Source: an uncultured Lachnospiraceae bacterium
GTDB lineage: Bacteria > Bacillota > Clostridia > Lachnospirales > Lachnospiraceae
DNA: 64,000 nucleotides
NCBI GenBank assembly: GCA_947594855.1
Contig: CANQEL010000001.1
Location: forward strand, 1-64,000
Direction: 5' to 3'
In this document: positions 1-6,682 of the stretch, in pieces
Position numbering within the stretch: the first letter of the stretch is position 1
Layout: each line of letters starts with the position of its first letter
Position numbers and translations under genes: made by a program
Notes under the pieces: model-generated
The model's database searches: none
What the model was told of the DNA's origin: nothing
Seen by the model: only the letters and a program-made list of their open reading frames with translations

Positions 1-52
1 CTTTTTTCAGCAAATGATATGAAAATAACTCAAAAACAATTTCAATTTATTC

Positions 53-81
53 TTGACATATCACCGCTGGACTAATATATA
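53..81 (+). promoter_or_regulatory. Sigma-A-like promoter candidate with no gene behind it
   Basis: TTGACA (53-58), a 17-nt spacer and TATATA (76-81) form a near-consensus promoter on the plus strand. No plus-strand gene follows; a transcript would run into the hairpin at 153-195 and then antisense to the hsp20 gene. It could drive a short RNA of about 100 nt or be chance similarity in AT-rich DNA. Confidence 0.3.
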
Positions 82-152
82 CATATTTTTACACTATTAT
101 TTTATCATGAATTTATTTTAAAATAAACCTTTTATTAAATTAATATATAAAA

Positions 153-195
153 ACCCCTGATACGACATAATATTAAAATGTGCCGTATCAGGGGT
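153..195 (-). terminator. Rho-independent terminator of the hsp20 gene
   Basis: A perfect 12-bp stem (ACCCCTGATACG with CGTATCAGGGGT) encloses a 19-nt loop. Read on the minus strand, the stem is followed by a T run and AT-rich DNA, as expected for an intrinsic terminator about 30 nt after the hsp20 stop codon. The T run is only on the minus-strand side, so it mainly serves hsp20. Confidence 0.85.
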
Positions 196-227
196 ATAAG
201 GTGTGAATCTGGTATCTTATTAATATA

Positions 228-662
228 TTATCCTTCAATAGCAATATATTTTGCTTCTTCTATCTCCGGCTTACTCTCTTTCTTCGGGATAGAAAGCTTC
301 AGAGTACCGTCTTCAAATCTGGCTTTAATATCCTCCTGGGTTACATCGTCTCCCACATAGAAGCTTCTGCTGCAGGTTCCCGAATATCTTTCTCTTCTTA
401 TATATCTTCCTTCCTTATCTTTCTTTTTCTCATCTGTATTGGTTGCTGCGGTTATAAGAAGATATCCGTCTTTAAGTTCTGCTTTTACATCCTCTTTCTT
501 AAATCCCGGCAGATTCATTGTAACTTCGTATCCGTCTGCATGCTCTGAAATATCTGTCTGCATAAGACCTGATGTGTTGTTCATTCTCCTGTAGCTGTCC
601 TTTACAGGAAATCCAAAAAAGTCATCAAAAAAGTTTTCTCCAAAAATACTAGGCATTAACAT
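228..662 (-). CDS. hsp20: Small heat-shock protein, Hsp20/alpha-crystallin family
   Basis: This 144-aa protein has the length and layout of bacterial small heat-shock proteins, which are ATP-independent holdases that bind unfolding proteins in the cytoplasm. The N-terminus is short and Phe-rich (FFDDFFGFP). An alpha-crystallin domain covers about residues 34-135 and carries the conserved GTLKLSIPK near its end. The C-terminus has an I-x-I-type motif (YIAIEG) of the kind used for oligomer assembly. The start is supported by an AAGGAGAG Shine-Dalgarno 7 nt upstream. The gene stands alone between its own terminator and a CIRCE/promoter unit, so control by the HrcA repressor is very likely. Confidence 0.95.
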   Translation of the reverse strand: MLMPSIFGENFFDDFFGFPVKDSYRRMNNTSGLMQTDISEHADGYEVTMNLPGFKKEDVKAELKDGYLLITAATNTDEKKKDKEGRYIRRERYSGTCSRSFYVGDDVTQEDIKARFEDGTLKLSIPKKESKPEIEEAKYIAIEG

Positions 663-738
663 AAGTCATCTCTCCTTTCAAAACTGTTCACATTAACTTT
701 GCCAATTACCTCACAAGCTATTCGCTTGTTCTATAATT

Positions 739-767
739 GTTATAACACTATTATTAGCACTCGTCAA
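739..767 (-). promoter_or_regulatory. hsp20 promoter
   Basis: On the minus strand, TTGACG (767-762), a 17-nt spacer and TATAAC (744-739) form a sigma-A promoter about 77 nt upstream of the hsp20 start. The -35 hexamer lies inside the CIRCE element, so HrcA binding would directly block polymerase. Confidence 0.8.
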
Positions 768-780
768 TAGTGAGTGCTAA
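754..780. promoter_or_regulatory. CIRCE operator (HrcA binding site)
   Basis: TTAGCACTC, nine bases, then GAGTGCTAA: a perfect match to the CIRCE inverted repeat bound by the heat-shock repressor HrcA in Firmicutes. It overlaps the -35 region of the hsp20 promoter. hrcA itself is not in the window. Confidence 0.97.
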
Positions 781-863
781 TAATTTTTGTGAAAATTCTG
801 TGAACTTTTATTTAGTTCACATTATATTTTGAACAGTTTTTTGATTTTTATTCAAATTAAGGA

Positions 864-2042
864 TTAATCCTTATGTTCCGTAAGCCATCTGACGGCGCTG
901 TGTGCCAGACATGCTGCCCCAATTGCCAGAACATCTTCGTTAAACTGAACTTTGGGATTATGTGCAGGATAGTCGCCGCGCTCATCATCATAGCCGGCAG
1001 AAAGATACATAAATGCACTTGGAACACGTTCAGCAATAAGCGCAAAATCTTCTGAAGCACTGGCAGCTATACCGGAGTAACCGGCCGCATTTGGAATTGG
1101 AAGCTCATTCATATATCCTGCTATCTCCCTGGTAAATGTACTGTCACATACCAGCGTCGGAACACTGCATACGTATTCCACTTTTGCCAGTCCGCCGTAA
1201 ACTGCAGCTGTTGCCTCTGAAACTTCTTTCAGACGGCGAACCAGTTTTTCACGCGCTTCTTTGTTATTGGTACGCATAGTTCCCTTAAGCACAGCAGTAT
1301 CCGGAATAATATTTGCCGCAGCACCTGCACTAAATTGCCCCACAGTAAGCAGACATGCGTCACTTGGATTGCTTTCCCTTGCAATAAGTTCCTGTAAAGC
1401 CAGATAAATATGCACCCCTATATTAATAGGGTCAATTGACAGATGCGGGTAAGCGCCATGACTGCCTTTGCCCTGAATACTAATCTCAAAAGTATCTACA
1501 GAAAACATCATGGTACCTGAATCATTATACAGATATGTACCTATAGGAAGCCTGCCCGGGCTGACATGATATGCAAGGGCAACATCCGGTTTCGGAGATT
1601 CCAATACACCATGCTCTATCATATTTCTGCTGCCTTCAAACGTCTCTTCCGCAGGCTGAAACATAAACTTTACAGTACCATTCAGAGACTGCTCATCCTC
1701 CTTAAGCAGCTTTGCAGCCGTAAGAAGCATTGCGGCATGGAAATCATGTCCGCAGGTATGCGCCTGTTCTCCGGTAGGACATGCAAAAGGCAGGTTACTC
1801 TCTTCAGACATAGGCAGCGCATCCATATCTGCACGAAGAAGAATTACTTTTCCTCCATGTCCAAGTATAGCGGTAACCCCTTCACCACACTCCTGAGGTT
1901 CTAAGCCATATTCTTTAAGCTTTTTCATTACATATGCTTTAGCTTTTGGCATATGAAGCCCGACCTCCGCATTCTCATGGAAATAACGGCGGTTCTCAAT
2001 TAACTCTTTGCGCAAAAGCTGTGCGCGTTCAAAATAATCCAT
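864..2042 (-). CDS. M20D-family amidohydrolase / N-acyl-amino-acid deacylase
   Basis: A 392-aa zinc-dependent peptidase M20 amidohydrolase, close in plan to hippurate hydrolase and N-acyl-L-amino-acid amidohydrolases, which cleave acyl groups from amino acids in the cytoplasm. Visible metal-site motifs are HTCGHD (Cys97, His99), PAEE (Glu132/Glu133) and YHVSP (His159), with a dimerisation insert in the middle third. Length is normal for the family and there is no signal peptide. It is the last gene of a three-gene minus-strand operon, 26 nt after the DUF308 gene, with a GGGGGAG-type Shine-Dalgarno. The substrate cannot be deduced from sequence. A 14-bp palindrome (AAGGATTAATCCTT) covers its stop codon but lacks a T tract. 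Confidence 0.9.
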   Translation of the reverse strand: MDYFERAQLLRKELIENRRYFHENAEVGLHMPKAKAYVMKKLKEYGLEPQECGEGVTAILGHGGKVILLRADMDALPMSEESNLPFACPTGEQAHTCGHDFHAAMLLTAAKLLKEDEQSLNGTVKFMFQPAEETFEGSRNMIEHGVLESPKPDVALAYHVSPGRLPIGTYLYNDSGTMMFSVDTFEISIQGKGSHGAYPHLSIDPINIGVHIYLALQELIARESNPSDACLLTVGQFSAGAAANIIPDTAVLKGTMRTNNKEAREKLVRRLKEVSEATAAVYGGLAKVEYVCSVPTLVCDSTFTREIAGYMNELPIPNAAGYSGIAASASEDFALIAERVPSAFMYLSAGYDDERGDYPAHNPKVQFNEDVLAIGAACLAHSAVRWLTEHKD

Positions 2043-2068
2043 ATTTTCTCCCCCGCTTTTTTATATTA

Positions 2069-2611
2069 TTAATACATATTTATCCTGCTAAAAATCAGAA
2101 CGACTACGTCTAACACAGCCTCAACAATCAGTGAAATACCTACAAACATCCAAAGCGCAAGCGTTGATACGAATGGATTTGACAGAATCACGCATGAACA
2201 GACAACAGAAACTAACGCACTAAGCGCCGGCAGAAACCACCTTCCTATTTTCAGTCGCAGCGCGTCTACTGTCCACTGTACTTTGCACAATCCCGCAAAC
2301 AGAATAACTATTCCATAAAGTATCGTAACCAGAGGGAACGCGGCAATCAGCAATTTGGGCTGAGACATACAAAAAATACCTGCAATCATCATTGCCAGAC
2401 CTTTTACAAGCATCCCACTAAGTGCAGCTTCCTCGGCACTTGTACGAAAATATCCAATAATACATATCAGACCTGCTGCTGCCATGGCTATGCCAAAGGC
2501 GATAATAATAGCCGATGTAAATCCAACCGGATTTACTAAAAGCAGAATTCCAATAAACGCCTCAAATAAACAGAGTAAAATAACATTTGCATTGTTTTTT
2601 AAAAATTTCAT
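2069..2611 (-). CDS. DUF308/HdeD-like membrane protein
   Basis: A 180-aa protein made almost wholly of six hydrophobic segments arranged as three helical hairpins, with the Asn-Pro turn motifs (LLVNPVGF, LSNPFVS) typical of DUF308/HdeD-family proteins. HdeD in enterobacteria is linked to acid resistance, but the biochemical role of the family is not established. Its ATG overlaps the stop of the upstream glycosidase-like gene by 4 nt (ATGA), so the two are probably translationally coupled. The link to a glycosidase and an amidohydrolase gives no clear functional clue. Confidence 0.75.
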   Translation of the reverse strand: MKFLKNNANVILLCLFEAFIGILLLVNPVGFTSAIIIAFGIAMAAAGLICIIGYFRTSAEEAALSGMLVKGLAMMIAGIFCMSQPKLLIAAFPLVTILYGIVILFAGLCKVQWTVDALRLKIGRWFLPALSALVSVVCSCVILSNPFVSTLALWMFVGISLIVEAVLDVVVLIFSRINMY

Positions 2612-4137
2612 TGATAATTCCTCCTCTTTTTTAATCTTACTGCCATATATGGTCTTCCCGGCAGATTAATTTTGAATTTACCTTTAAAAGTTCCTGCTTT
2701 TTCTACCGTCATATTCCACGTATCAATAACCTCCGCTTCATATTCGGTTTCATCATCTATATGAAATATTTTACACGAAGGCTGCATAAAACTGTAATAA
2801 TATATAAAATAAGTTTTATTTTCTCTTTCTTTATCATCCTGCGGAACAGCCGTTACTCCCATATAATCCATTTTAGCATCGGAAGTAAGTCCAAGCCCCG
2901 GCGTCTCGCACATGATTTTATGCAGGAATTTTACACGTTTCCAACTTTCACCATGAAATTTCCCTCCATGCGACCACCACAGAACATTGTCTTTATTCAT
3001 ATAAGTCTCGCCATGTCCCGGATATCCGCCGCGCATTGCACATTCCCAGAAACGCCTCACCATCTCTTCGGCAGTTATATTGCCCCAGAAGTGGGGAATA
3101 TCCCCTTCATATGCCATTTCATCTATAACCACGGGTTTTTTATATTTTCCTCGCCACTCATTGGTACATTCTGCAGTTTTATATATATCCTGTCTCTGTA
3201 TTGAACAATGCGTAACCCATGGGCGCGTATAATCATAAAACGGTATACAGTTATGTATTGAACGCAGATGCCCATAAGGGTCTTTCGTGCATATTATCTG
3301 CGCATATCTTTCCCAGTCGTCTATAGTCTTATCAAGTATATCATATTCATTAGCAAGCGACCACCATACATTATGGTAAGCTGCAAATCTCGCTACGATA
3401 TAATTTATATACAGGTCATCCTCATACGCACTCATTTTTGAAAATCCCCATCTGTCATACGGATGCATAATAATGAGGTCAGCTTCTATTCCGATATCTC
3501 CAAGCTTTTTAATACAATTTTCGATATGTCTGAAATGCCCGGGATTAAATCTTGTAAAATCCCACTCATTATTCTCCTTTGGATTATCCGTATATCCCCA
3601 GAAATTATCCTCTGTAAGCACTGAATTATCCATAGGCGTACCTTCATACGGATATGACCGCGGCTCATTAAAATTGTAATCATAATGTTTTGGGAAAATA
3701 CAGAAACGTATTTTGTTAAATCCTGATTCGGAAAGACTTTCTAAAGTTTCTTTAATCCTGTCATCACTTTGAAGCTCCCACACATAACACGTTGTACCTA
3801 CCGAATAATACGGGGTACTATCCGCATATGTGAAATGATATGTATTAGAAACCTTAACCGGACCATGATTGCCACTCTTTGCAGGAAACACTTCAAATTC
3901 TCCCGTAACAGTACCGGCATCTGAATAGTTTCCGGTTATGAAATATCTGTATACGCCTTCATATGATGGCATAAACCTTACTTTATATATACCGTCGCCA
4001 TCATAAAATCCTTCAGTCTCTATCTCCTCTTGTTCACCTTTAAACACACCCCGGATAGTATAATCCGTAAACGGATTACCTGCTGTATTGCCGCTAAGCG
4101 CAATTTCAAAAATATCCCATTTAAAAACTTTATCCAT
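2608..4137 (-). CDS. Cytosolic glycoside-hydrolase-like protein (DUF5060 / DUF4038 / DUF5605-type)
   Basis: A 509-aa protein with an N-terminal beta-sandwich (about 1-85, DUF5060-like), a TIM-barrel of the DUF4038/GH140-like type (about 90-430) and a C-terminal beta domain of DUF5605 type. Barrel landmarks include NKIRFCIFPKHYDYN, MHPYDRWGFS, WWSLANEYD (likely acid/base Glu after Asn) and KPVVIDEMAYEG (likely nucleophile Glu). These fit a retaining clan GH-A enzyme. There is no signal peptide, so it probably acts on imported oligosaccharides. The track start is 51 nt too early: an AAGGCGG Shine-Dalgarno 6 nt before ATG at 4137 favours the shorter form. Substrate unknown. Confidence 0.7.
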   Translation of the reverse strand: MDKVFKWDIFEIALSGNTAGNPFTDYTIRGVFKGEQEEIETEGFYDGDGIYKVRFMPSYEGVYRYFITGNYSDAGTVTGEFEVFPAKSGNHGPVKVSNTYHFTYADSTPYYSVGTTCYVWELQSDDRIKETLESLSESGFNKIRFCIFPKHYDYNFNEPRSYPYEGTPMDNSVLTEDNFWGYTDNPKENNEWDFTRFNPGHFRHIENCIKKLGDIGIEADLIIMHPYDRWGFSKMSAYEDDLYINYIVARFAAYHNVWWSLANEYDILDKTIDDWERYAQIICTKDPYGHLRSIHNCIPFYDYTRPWVTHCSIQRQDIYKTAECTNEWRGKYKKPVVIDEMAYEGDIPHFWGNITAEEMVRRFWECAMRGGYPGHGETYMNKDNVLWWSHGGKFHGESWKRVKFLHKIMCETPGLGLTSDAKMDYMGVTAVPQDDKERENKTYFIYYYSFMQPSCKIFHIDDETEYEAEVIDTWNMTVEKAGTFKGKFKINLPGRPYMAVRLKKRRNYQ

Positions 4138-4239
4138 ATTTTTCCGCCTTTTATTATATATACTATTGTTAAAATAATTTAACAGCAAATAGTATATCAG
4201 TCAAGCTTGAAAGTCCAAAACAAAGTTTTTGAATTACAC

Positions 4240-4268
4240 TTGACTTTTAGAAAAATAATGTGTATTAT
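4240..4268 (+). promoter_or_regulatory. Promoter of antisense RNA, copy 1
   Basis: TTGACT (4240-4245), a 17-nt spacer and TATTAT (4263-4268) form a strong sigma-A promoter pointing at the shared terminator and the 3' end of the peptide gene. Confidence 0.75.
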
Positions 4269-4274
4269 TTATTT

Positions 4275-4362
4275 AGATAAAGGTGCTACCGTATAGACGG
4301 TTAGCCCGGTTTTAAATGCTAAAATAGCCGCATAGTTTTCCGGACTGGGCGGCTATTTCTGT
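4275..4362 (+). ncRNA. Predicted antisense/antitoxin RNA, copy 1
   Basis: Start inferred about 7 nt after the -10 box, end at the bidirectional hairpin, giving an RNA of about 85 nt. Its 5' part folds as GGTGCTACCG / CGGTTAGCCC with small bulges. Its 3' part is antisense to the last codons and terminator of the 33-aa peptide mRNA. The same 5' hairpin motif also opens the peptide mRNA, so the two RNAs share both ends, in the style of par-type type I systems. Expression is predicted, not shown. Confidence 0.55.
4322..4358. terminator. Bidirectional terminator, copy 1
   Basis: AAATAGCCGC and GCGGCTATTT form a 10-bp stem with A-rich DNA before it and T-rich DNA after it, so it can end both the plus-strand RNA and the convergent peptide mRNA. 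The peptide stop codon lies inside the stem. Confidence 0.8.
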
Positions 4363-4454
4363 GTCTTTCCATGATGAAATCCTATCGTATATCCTATTCC
4401 AAAGCATGTACTGCAAAGAGCCAGTACTGCCATCATATTTTCTATAGTCAGCAT
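4353..4454 (-). CDS. 33-aa hydrophobic peptide, candidate type I toxin (copy 1)
   Basis: The ORF encodes a 33-aa peptide (starts MLTIENMMAVLAL, ends GKTQK): a short N-terminus, one predicted TM segment (about residues 7-25) and a His/Lys-rich tail. This is the layout of small membrane toxins of type I systems (Fst, TxpA/BsrG, holin-like peptides). I do not recognise a specific family. An AGGGGGG Shine-Dalgarno lies about 7 nt upstream. The second copy encodes the same peptide with only Met7Leu, Met8Ile and Ser15Gly changes plus several silent ones, so the reading frame appears conserved. The gene is too short for the ORF track. Confidence 0.65.
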   Translation of the reverse strand: MLTIENMMAVLALCSTCFGIGYTIGFHHGKTQK

Positions 4455-4565
4455 AACACACGCCCCCCTTTTCTTTAGATTCCCTTTCGGGTTTCTATGT
4501 AATCAGAGAATATTAATTTCTCCGCAGAGGGCTAACCGCCTACCATCTTAGTAGCACCTGTATTT

Positions 4566-4594
4566 ATTGTATCACAATATGTTGGGTATTACAA
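4566..4594 (-). promoter_or_regulatory. Promoter of peptide mRNA, copy 1
   Basis: On the minus strand, TTGTAA (4594-4589), a 17-nt spacer and TACAAT (4571-4566) form a sigma-A promoter. It gives a leader of about 105 nt that begins with the GGTGCTAC...GGTTAGCCC hairpin and includes CCC-GAAA-GGG and GAGAA/TTCTC hairpins before the start codon. Confidence 0.7.
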
Positions 4595-4614
4595 TATTTA
4601 TTTTTGAATTACAC

Positions 4615-4643
4615 TTGACTTTCAGAAAAATAATGTGTATTAT
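4615..4643 (+). promoter_or_regulatory. Promoter of antisense RNA, copy 2
   Basis: TTGACT (4615-4620), a 17-nt spacer and TATTAT (4638-4643), identical in plan to copy 1. Confidence 0.75.
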
Positions 4644-4649
4644 TTATTT

Positions 4650-4737
4650 AAATAAAGGTGCTACCGTATAGACGATTAGCCCGAAAGTATACTTAAAAAT
4701 AGCCGCATAGTTTTCCGGACTGGGCGGCTATTTCTGT
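4650..4737 (+). ncRNA. Predicted antisense/antitoxin RNA, copy 2
   Basis: Paralogue of the RNA at 4275-4362. The 5' hairpin is CTACCGTATAGACGATTAGC with one substitution in the stem, and the inter-hairpin spacer differs from copy 1. Ends at the hairpin 4697-4733. The spacer difference could give pairing specificity between copies. Confidence 0.5.
4697..4733. terminator. Bidirectional terminator, copy 2
   Basis: Same AAATAGCCGC / GCGGCTATTT stem as copy 1, shared by the converging small RNA and peptide mRNA. Confidence 0.8.
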
Positions 4738-4829
4738 GTCTTTCCATGATGAAATCCTATCGTGTATCCTATTCCGAAGCATGTACCGCAAAGAGCCAGT
4801 ACTGCTATCAGATTTTCTATAGTCAGCAT
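4728..4829 (-). CDS. 33-aa hydrophobic peptide, candidate type I toxin (copy 2)
   Basis: Near-identical to copy 1 (MLTIENLIAVLALCGTCFG...GKTQK) with three conservative changes and additional silent ones. It has the same GGGGG-type Shine-Dalgarno and the same convergent antisense RNA. Single predicted TM segment, no cleavable signal peptide. The conservation pattern and paired antisense promoter are the evidence for a membrane-acting toxin; activity is inferred. Confidence 0.65.
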   Translation of the reverse strand: MLTIENLIAVLALCGTCFGIGYTIGFHHGKTQK

Positions 4830-4988
4830 AACACACGCCCCCTTTTCTTTAGATTCCCTTTCGGGTTTCTATGTAATCAGAGAATATTAATTTCTCCGCA
4901 GAGGGCTAACCGCCTGCCATCTTAGTAGCACCTGTATTTATTATATTACAATATGTGAGGTATTACAATATTTATTTTTGAATTACAC

Positions 4989-5018
4989 TTGACAAATATC
5001 ATAAATCTCATATATTAT
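4989..5018 (+). promoter_or_regulatory. Promoter of the peptidase C26 gene, derived from the repeat
   Basis: A third copy of the repeat start motif supplies TTGACA (4989-4994), followed after 18 nt by TATTAT (5013-5018). Sequence downstream of the -35 is unrelated to the repeats and leads into the C26 gene, so the gene seems to use a -35 element belonging to the repeat boundary. Confidence 0.6.
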
Positions 5019-5096
5019 TATATATGGACAAAGATGTTTCAGCCGAAATATTTTGTCTTTTTTTATTACATAAATAAATAGAAAAGAGGACTATAT

Positions 5097-5801
5097 ATGA
5101 AACCATTAATCGGATTATTGCCACTAATAGATTATCAGAAAAAAAGCTACTGGATGCTTCCAGGATATATGCAGGGAATAGAAGCCGCAGGCGGTATTCC
5201 GGTAATGCTTCCCCTTACAGACTGTACTGAAGATATTAATATACTTACAAGCATGTGTGATGGATTTTTGTTCACTGGAGGACAGGATGTTTCTCCTGAA
5301 ATATATAATGAGAAAAAACTTGAAAGATGCGGTGAATGTTCGCATGAACGTGATAAAATGGAACTTATGCTCCTTAACGAACTTCTCACTATTAACAAAC
5401 CAGTTTTCGGAATATGCCGCGGCATACAGTTTATCAATGCAGCTCTTGGCGGTACGCTTTATCAGGATATTTCTTCACAGACTGATTCGGATATTAATCA
5501 TCATCAGGAGCCCCCTTACGATATCCCAGTGCATAAGGTAATTTTGGAAGAAGAATCTCCTATCCATAATTTATTGAAAAAAGATATTTTATCCGTCAAC
5601 AGTTATCATCATCAGGCAATTAAAAATCTTGCCCCACCTTTAAAGATAATGGCAACAGCTACAGACGGTATCATCGAAGGAGTGTATCTGCCTGACAAAA
5701 AATTTTTCCAGGCTATACAGTGGCATCCTGAATTATCTTATAAAACTGATGAAGATTCTGCAAAAATATTTACAGAATTTGTAAAAGCCTGCATTGCCTG
5801 A
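5097..5801 (+). CDS. Peptidase C26 / gamma-glutamyl-gamma-aminobutyrate hydrolase-like
   Basis: A 234-aa class I glutamine-amidotransferase-fold hydrolase of the PuuD/C26 group, enzymes that cut gamma-glutamyl amide bonds such as gamma-glutamyl-GABA in the cytoplasm. Visible signatures are FTGGQDVSPE, the nucleophile elbow FGICRGIQ (catalytic Cys), and QWHPEL with the catalytic His followed two residues later by Glu. Length matches the family (about 230-250 aa). A GAGG Shine-Dalgarno precedes the ATG by about 8 nt. It sits alone on the plus strand between the TA-like repeats and a third repeat remnant. No polyamine genes are nearby, so the true substrate is open. Confidence 0.88.
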   Translation: MKPLIGLLPLIDYQKKSYWMLPGYMQGIEAAGGIPVMLPLTDCTEDINILTSMCDGFLFTGGQDVSPEIYNEKKLERCGECSHERDKMELMLLNELLTINKPVFGICRGIQFINAALGGTLYQDISSQTDSDINHHQEPPYDIPVHKVILEEESPIHNLLKKDILSVNSYHHQAIKNLAPPLKIMATATDGIIEGVYLPDKKFFQAIQWHPELSYKTDEDSAKIFTEFVKACIA

Positions 5802-5821
5802 AATATTCAAGATATCAAAAG

Positions 5822-5886
5822 TTTTTTTGAATTACACTTGATTTTTAAAAAAATATCATGATGAAATCCTATCGTATGTCCTGTTT
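5822..5886. repeat. Remnant of a third TA-like unit
   Basis: GAATTACACTTGATTTTTAAAAAAATAT is followed directly by CATGATGAAATCCTATCGTAT, which in the intact units codes (on the minus strand) for the C-terminal part of the peptide. The RNA promoter end and the peptide 3' region are joined by a deletion that removed the terminator; the peptide 5' part is also gone. Decayed. Confidence 0.75.
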
Positions 5887-5909
5887 AATATCGCTCCCAA
5901 TCTCTCCAA

Positions 5910-6653
5910 TTACATATTCCAAATTGCAATAGCCGAATAATTGTCCATATTTTTTTCTTTTCCATTATCTGCTACTTCTTTTTCCATCCTGTCAAGCCAA
6001 TCTTTAACATTTTTAGAAACATTAAGCAATTCGCACATCCTGTCCTCATTTATTAATTCCCAGAATCCATCTGAACACAATAAAAACGCCTGATACTCCG
6101 ATATATTTAATGGTCCTTCAATTGAACTCATGCCTATTTTATCAACATCTCCCAATGCATTTAAAAGCTTATTCCTGTCGGGATGATTTCTTATTTCTGA
6201 CTCTGATATTTTCCCGGCACGAAAAAGCATTTCTACAACACTGTGATCATGCGTTCTGAAACTGACAGACGAATTACTGAATGTATATACCCTTGAATCT
6301 CCTATATGTCCTATATATGCATATTCTTTATCCATTATAAGTACTGCCGCCGTTGTCTTTAATGTATTTGGACAATTCATGCTTTTTTGCATGCATATAA
6401 GTTCTGACTGCGCATTATTAAAAAATTCTTCAATCAAAGAACTATTTAATATGTTATTATTTGACATAAGATAATCTTCTGGTATTCTTTCAAATAATTC
6501 AGTTATTTTTGACGAAGCCAAATCACCAAAGCCGTGTCCTCCCAGTCCATCACACACTATGAAACCATAACAGGTTTCATCAGAAAAAAAACCTATGGAA
6601 TCTTCATTTACGCCACGACTGCCTTTATCCGTCAGATATGCATACTTAATCAT
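5910..6653 (-). CDS. PP2C-family protein phosphatase
   Basis: A 247-aa Mn/Mg-dependent Ser/Thr phosphatase of the Stp/PrpC type that would reverse phosphorylation by the locus kinases. Motifs in order: TDKGSRGVNEDS (metal-binding Asp), VCDGLGGHG (metal-binding Asp-Gly), IGHIGDSRVY, THDHSVVEML and LLCSDGFWELI. The protein is soluble. The track starts at a TTG; ATG at 6653 gives the usual N-terminus MIKYAYLTDKG and is preferred, although only a weak GTGGTG precedes it. It is the last gene of the long type VII/phosphorylation locus, 29 nt after the ABC permease, so it probably acts on the LRR kinase or FHA ligands. Confidence 0.9.
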   Translation of the reverse strand: MIKYAYLTDKGSRGVNEDSIGFFSDETCYGFIVCDGLGGHGFGDLASSKITELFERIPEDYLMSNNNILNSSLIEEFFNNAQSELICMQKSMNCPNTLKTTAAVLIMDKEYAYIGHIGDSRVYTFSNSSVSFRTHDHSVVEMLFRAGKISESEIRNHPDRNKLLNALGDVDKIGMSSIEGPLNISEYQAFLLCSDGFWELINEDRMCELLNVSKNVKDWLDRMEKEVADNGKEKNMDNYSAIAIWNM

Positions 6654-6682
6654 AATAACACCACTCAAAATAAAATTTTTTA

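Larger units (their letters stand above)
4231..4605. repeat. Tandem type I TA-like unit, copy 1
   Basis: First of two adjacent ~375-bp direct repeats, each opening with GAATTACACTTGAC. The copy holds a plus-strand promoter and small RNA, a shared bidirectional hairpin, a minus-strand 33-codon ORF with a strong Shine-Dalgarno, and a minus-strand promoter at the far end. The two copies differ by scattered substitutions and a few small indels. Confidence 0.9.
4606..4979. repeat. Tandem type I TA-like unit, copy 2
   Basis: Second unit, same order of parts as copy 1. The repeat boundary motif GAATTACACTTGAC recurs at 4606, 4980 and, as GAATTACACTTGAT, at 5829. Confidence 0.9.

Noticed and set aside
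799-820. GTGAAC...GTTCAC inverted repeat as a terminator or operator
   Set aside because: Short 6-bp stem in AT-rich DNA with only a weak T run; could help end the M20 operon, but support is thin.
2761-3204. 147-aa plus-strand ORF
   Set aside because: Antisense shadow inside the DUF5060/DUF4038-type gene, which has clear catalytic motifs.
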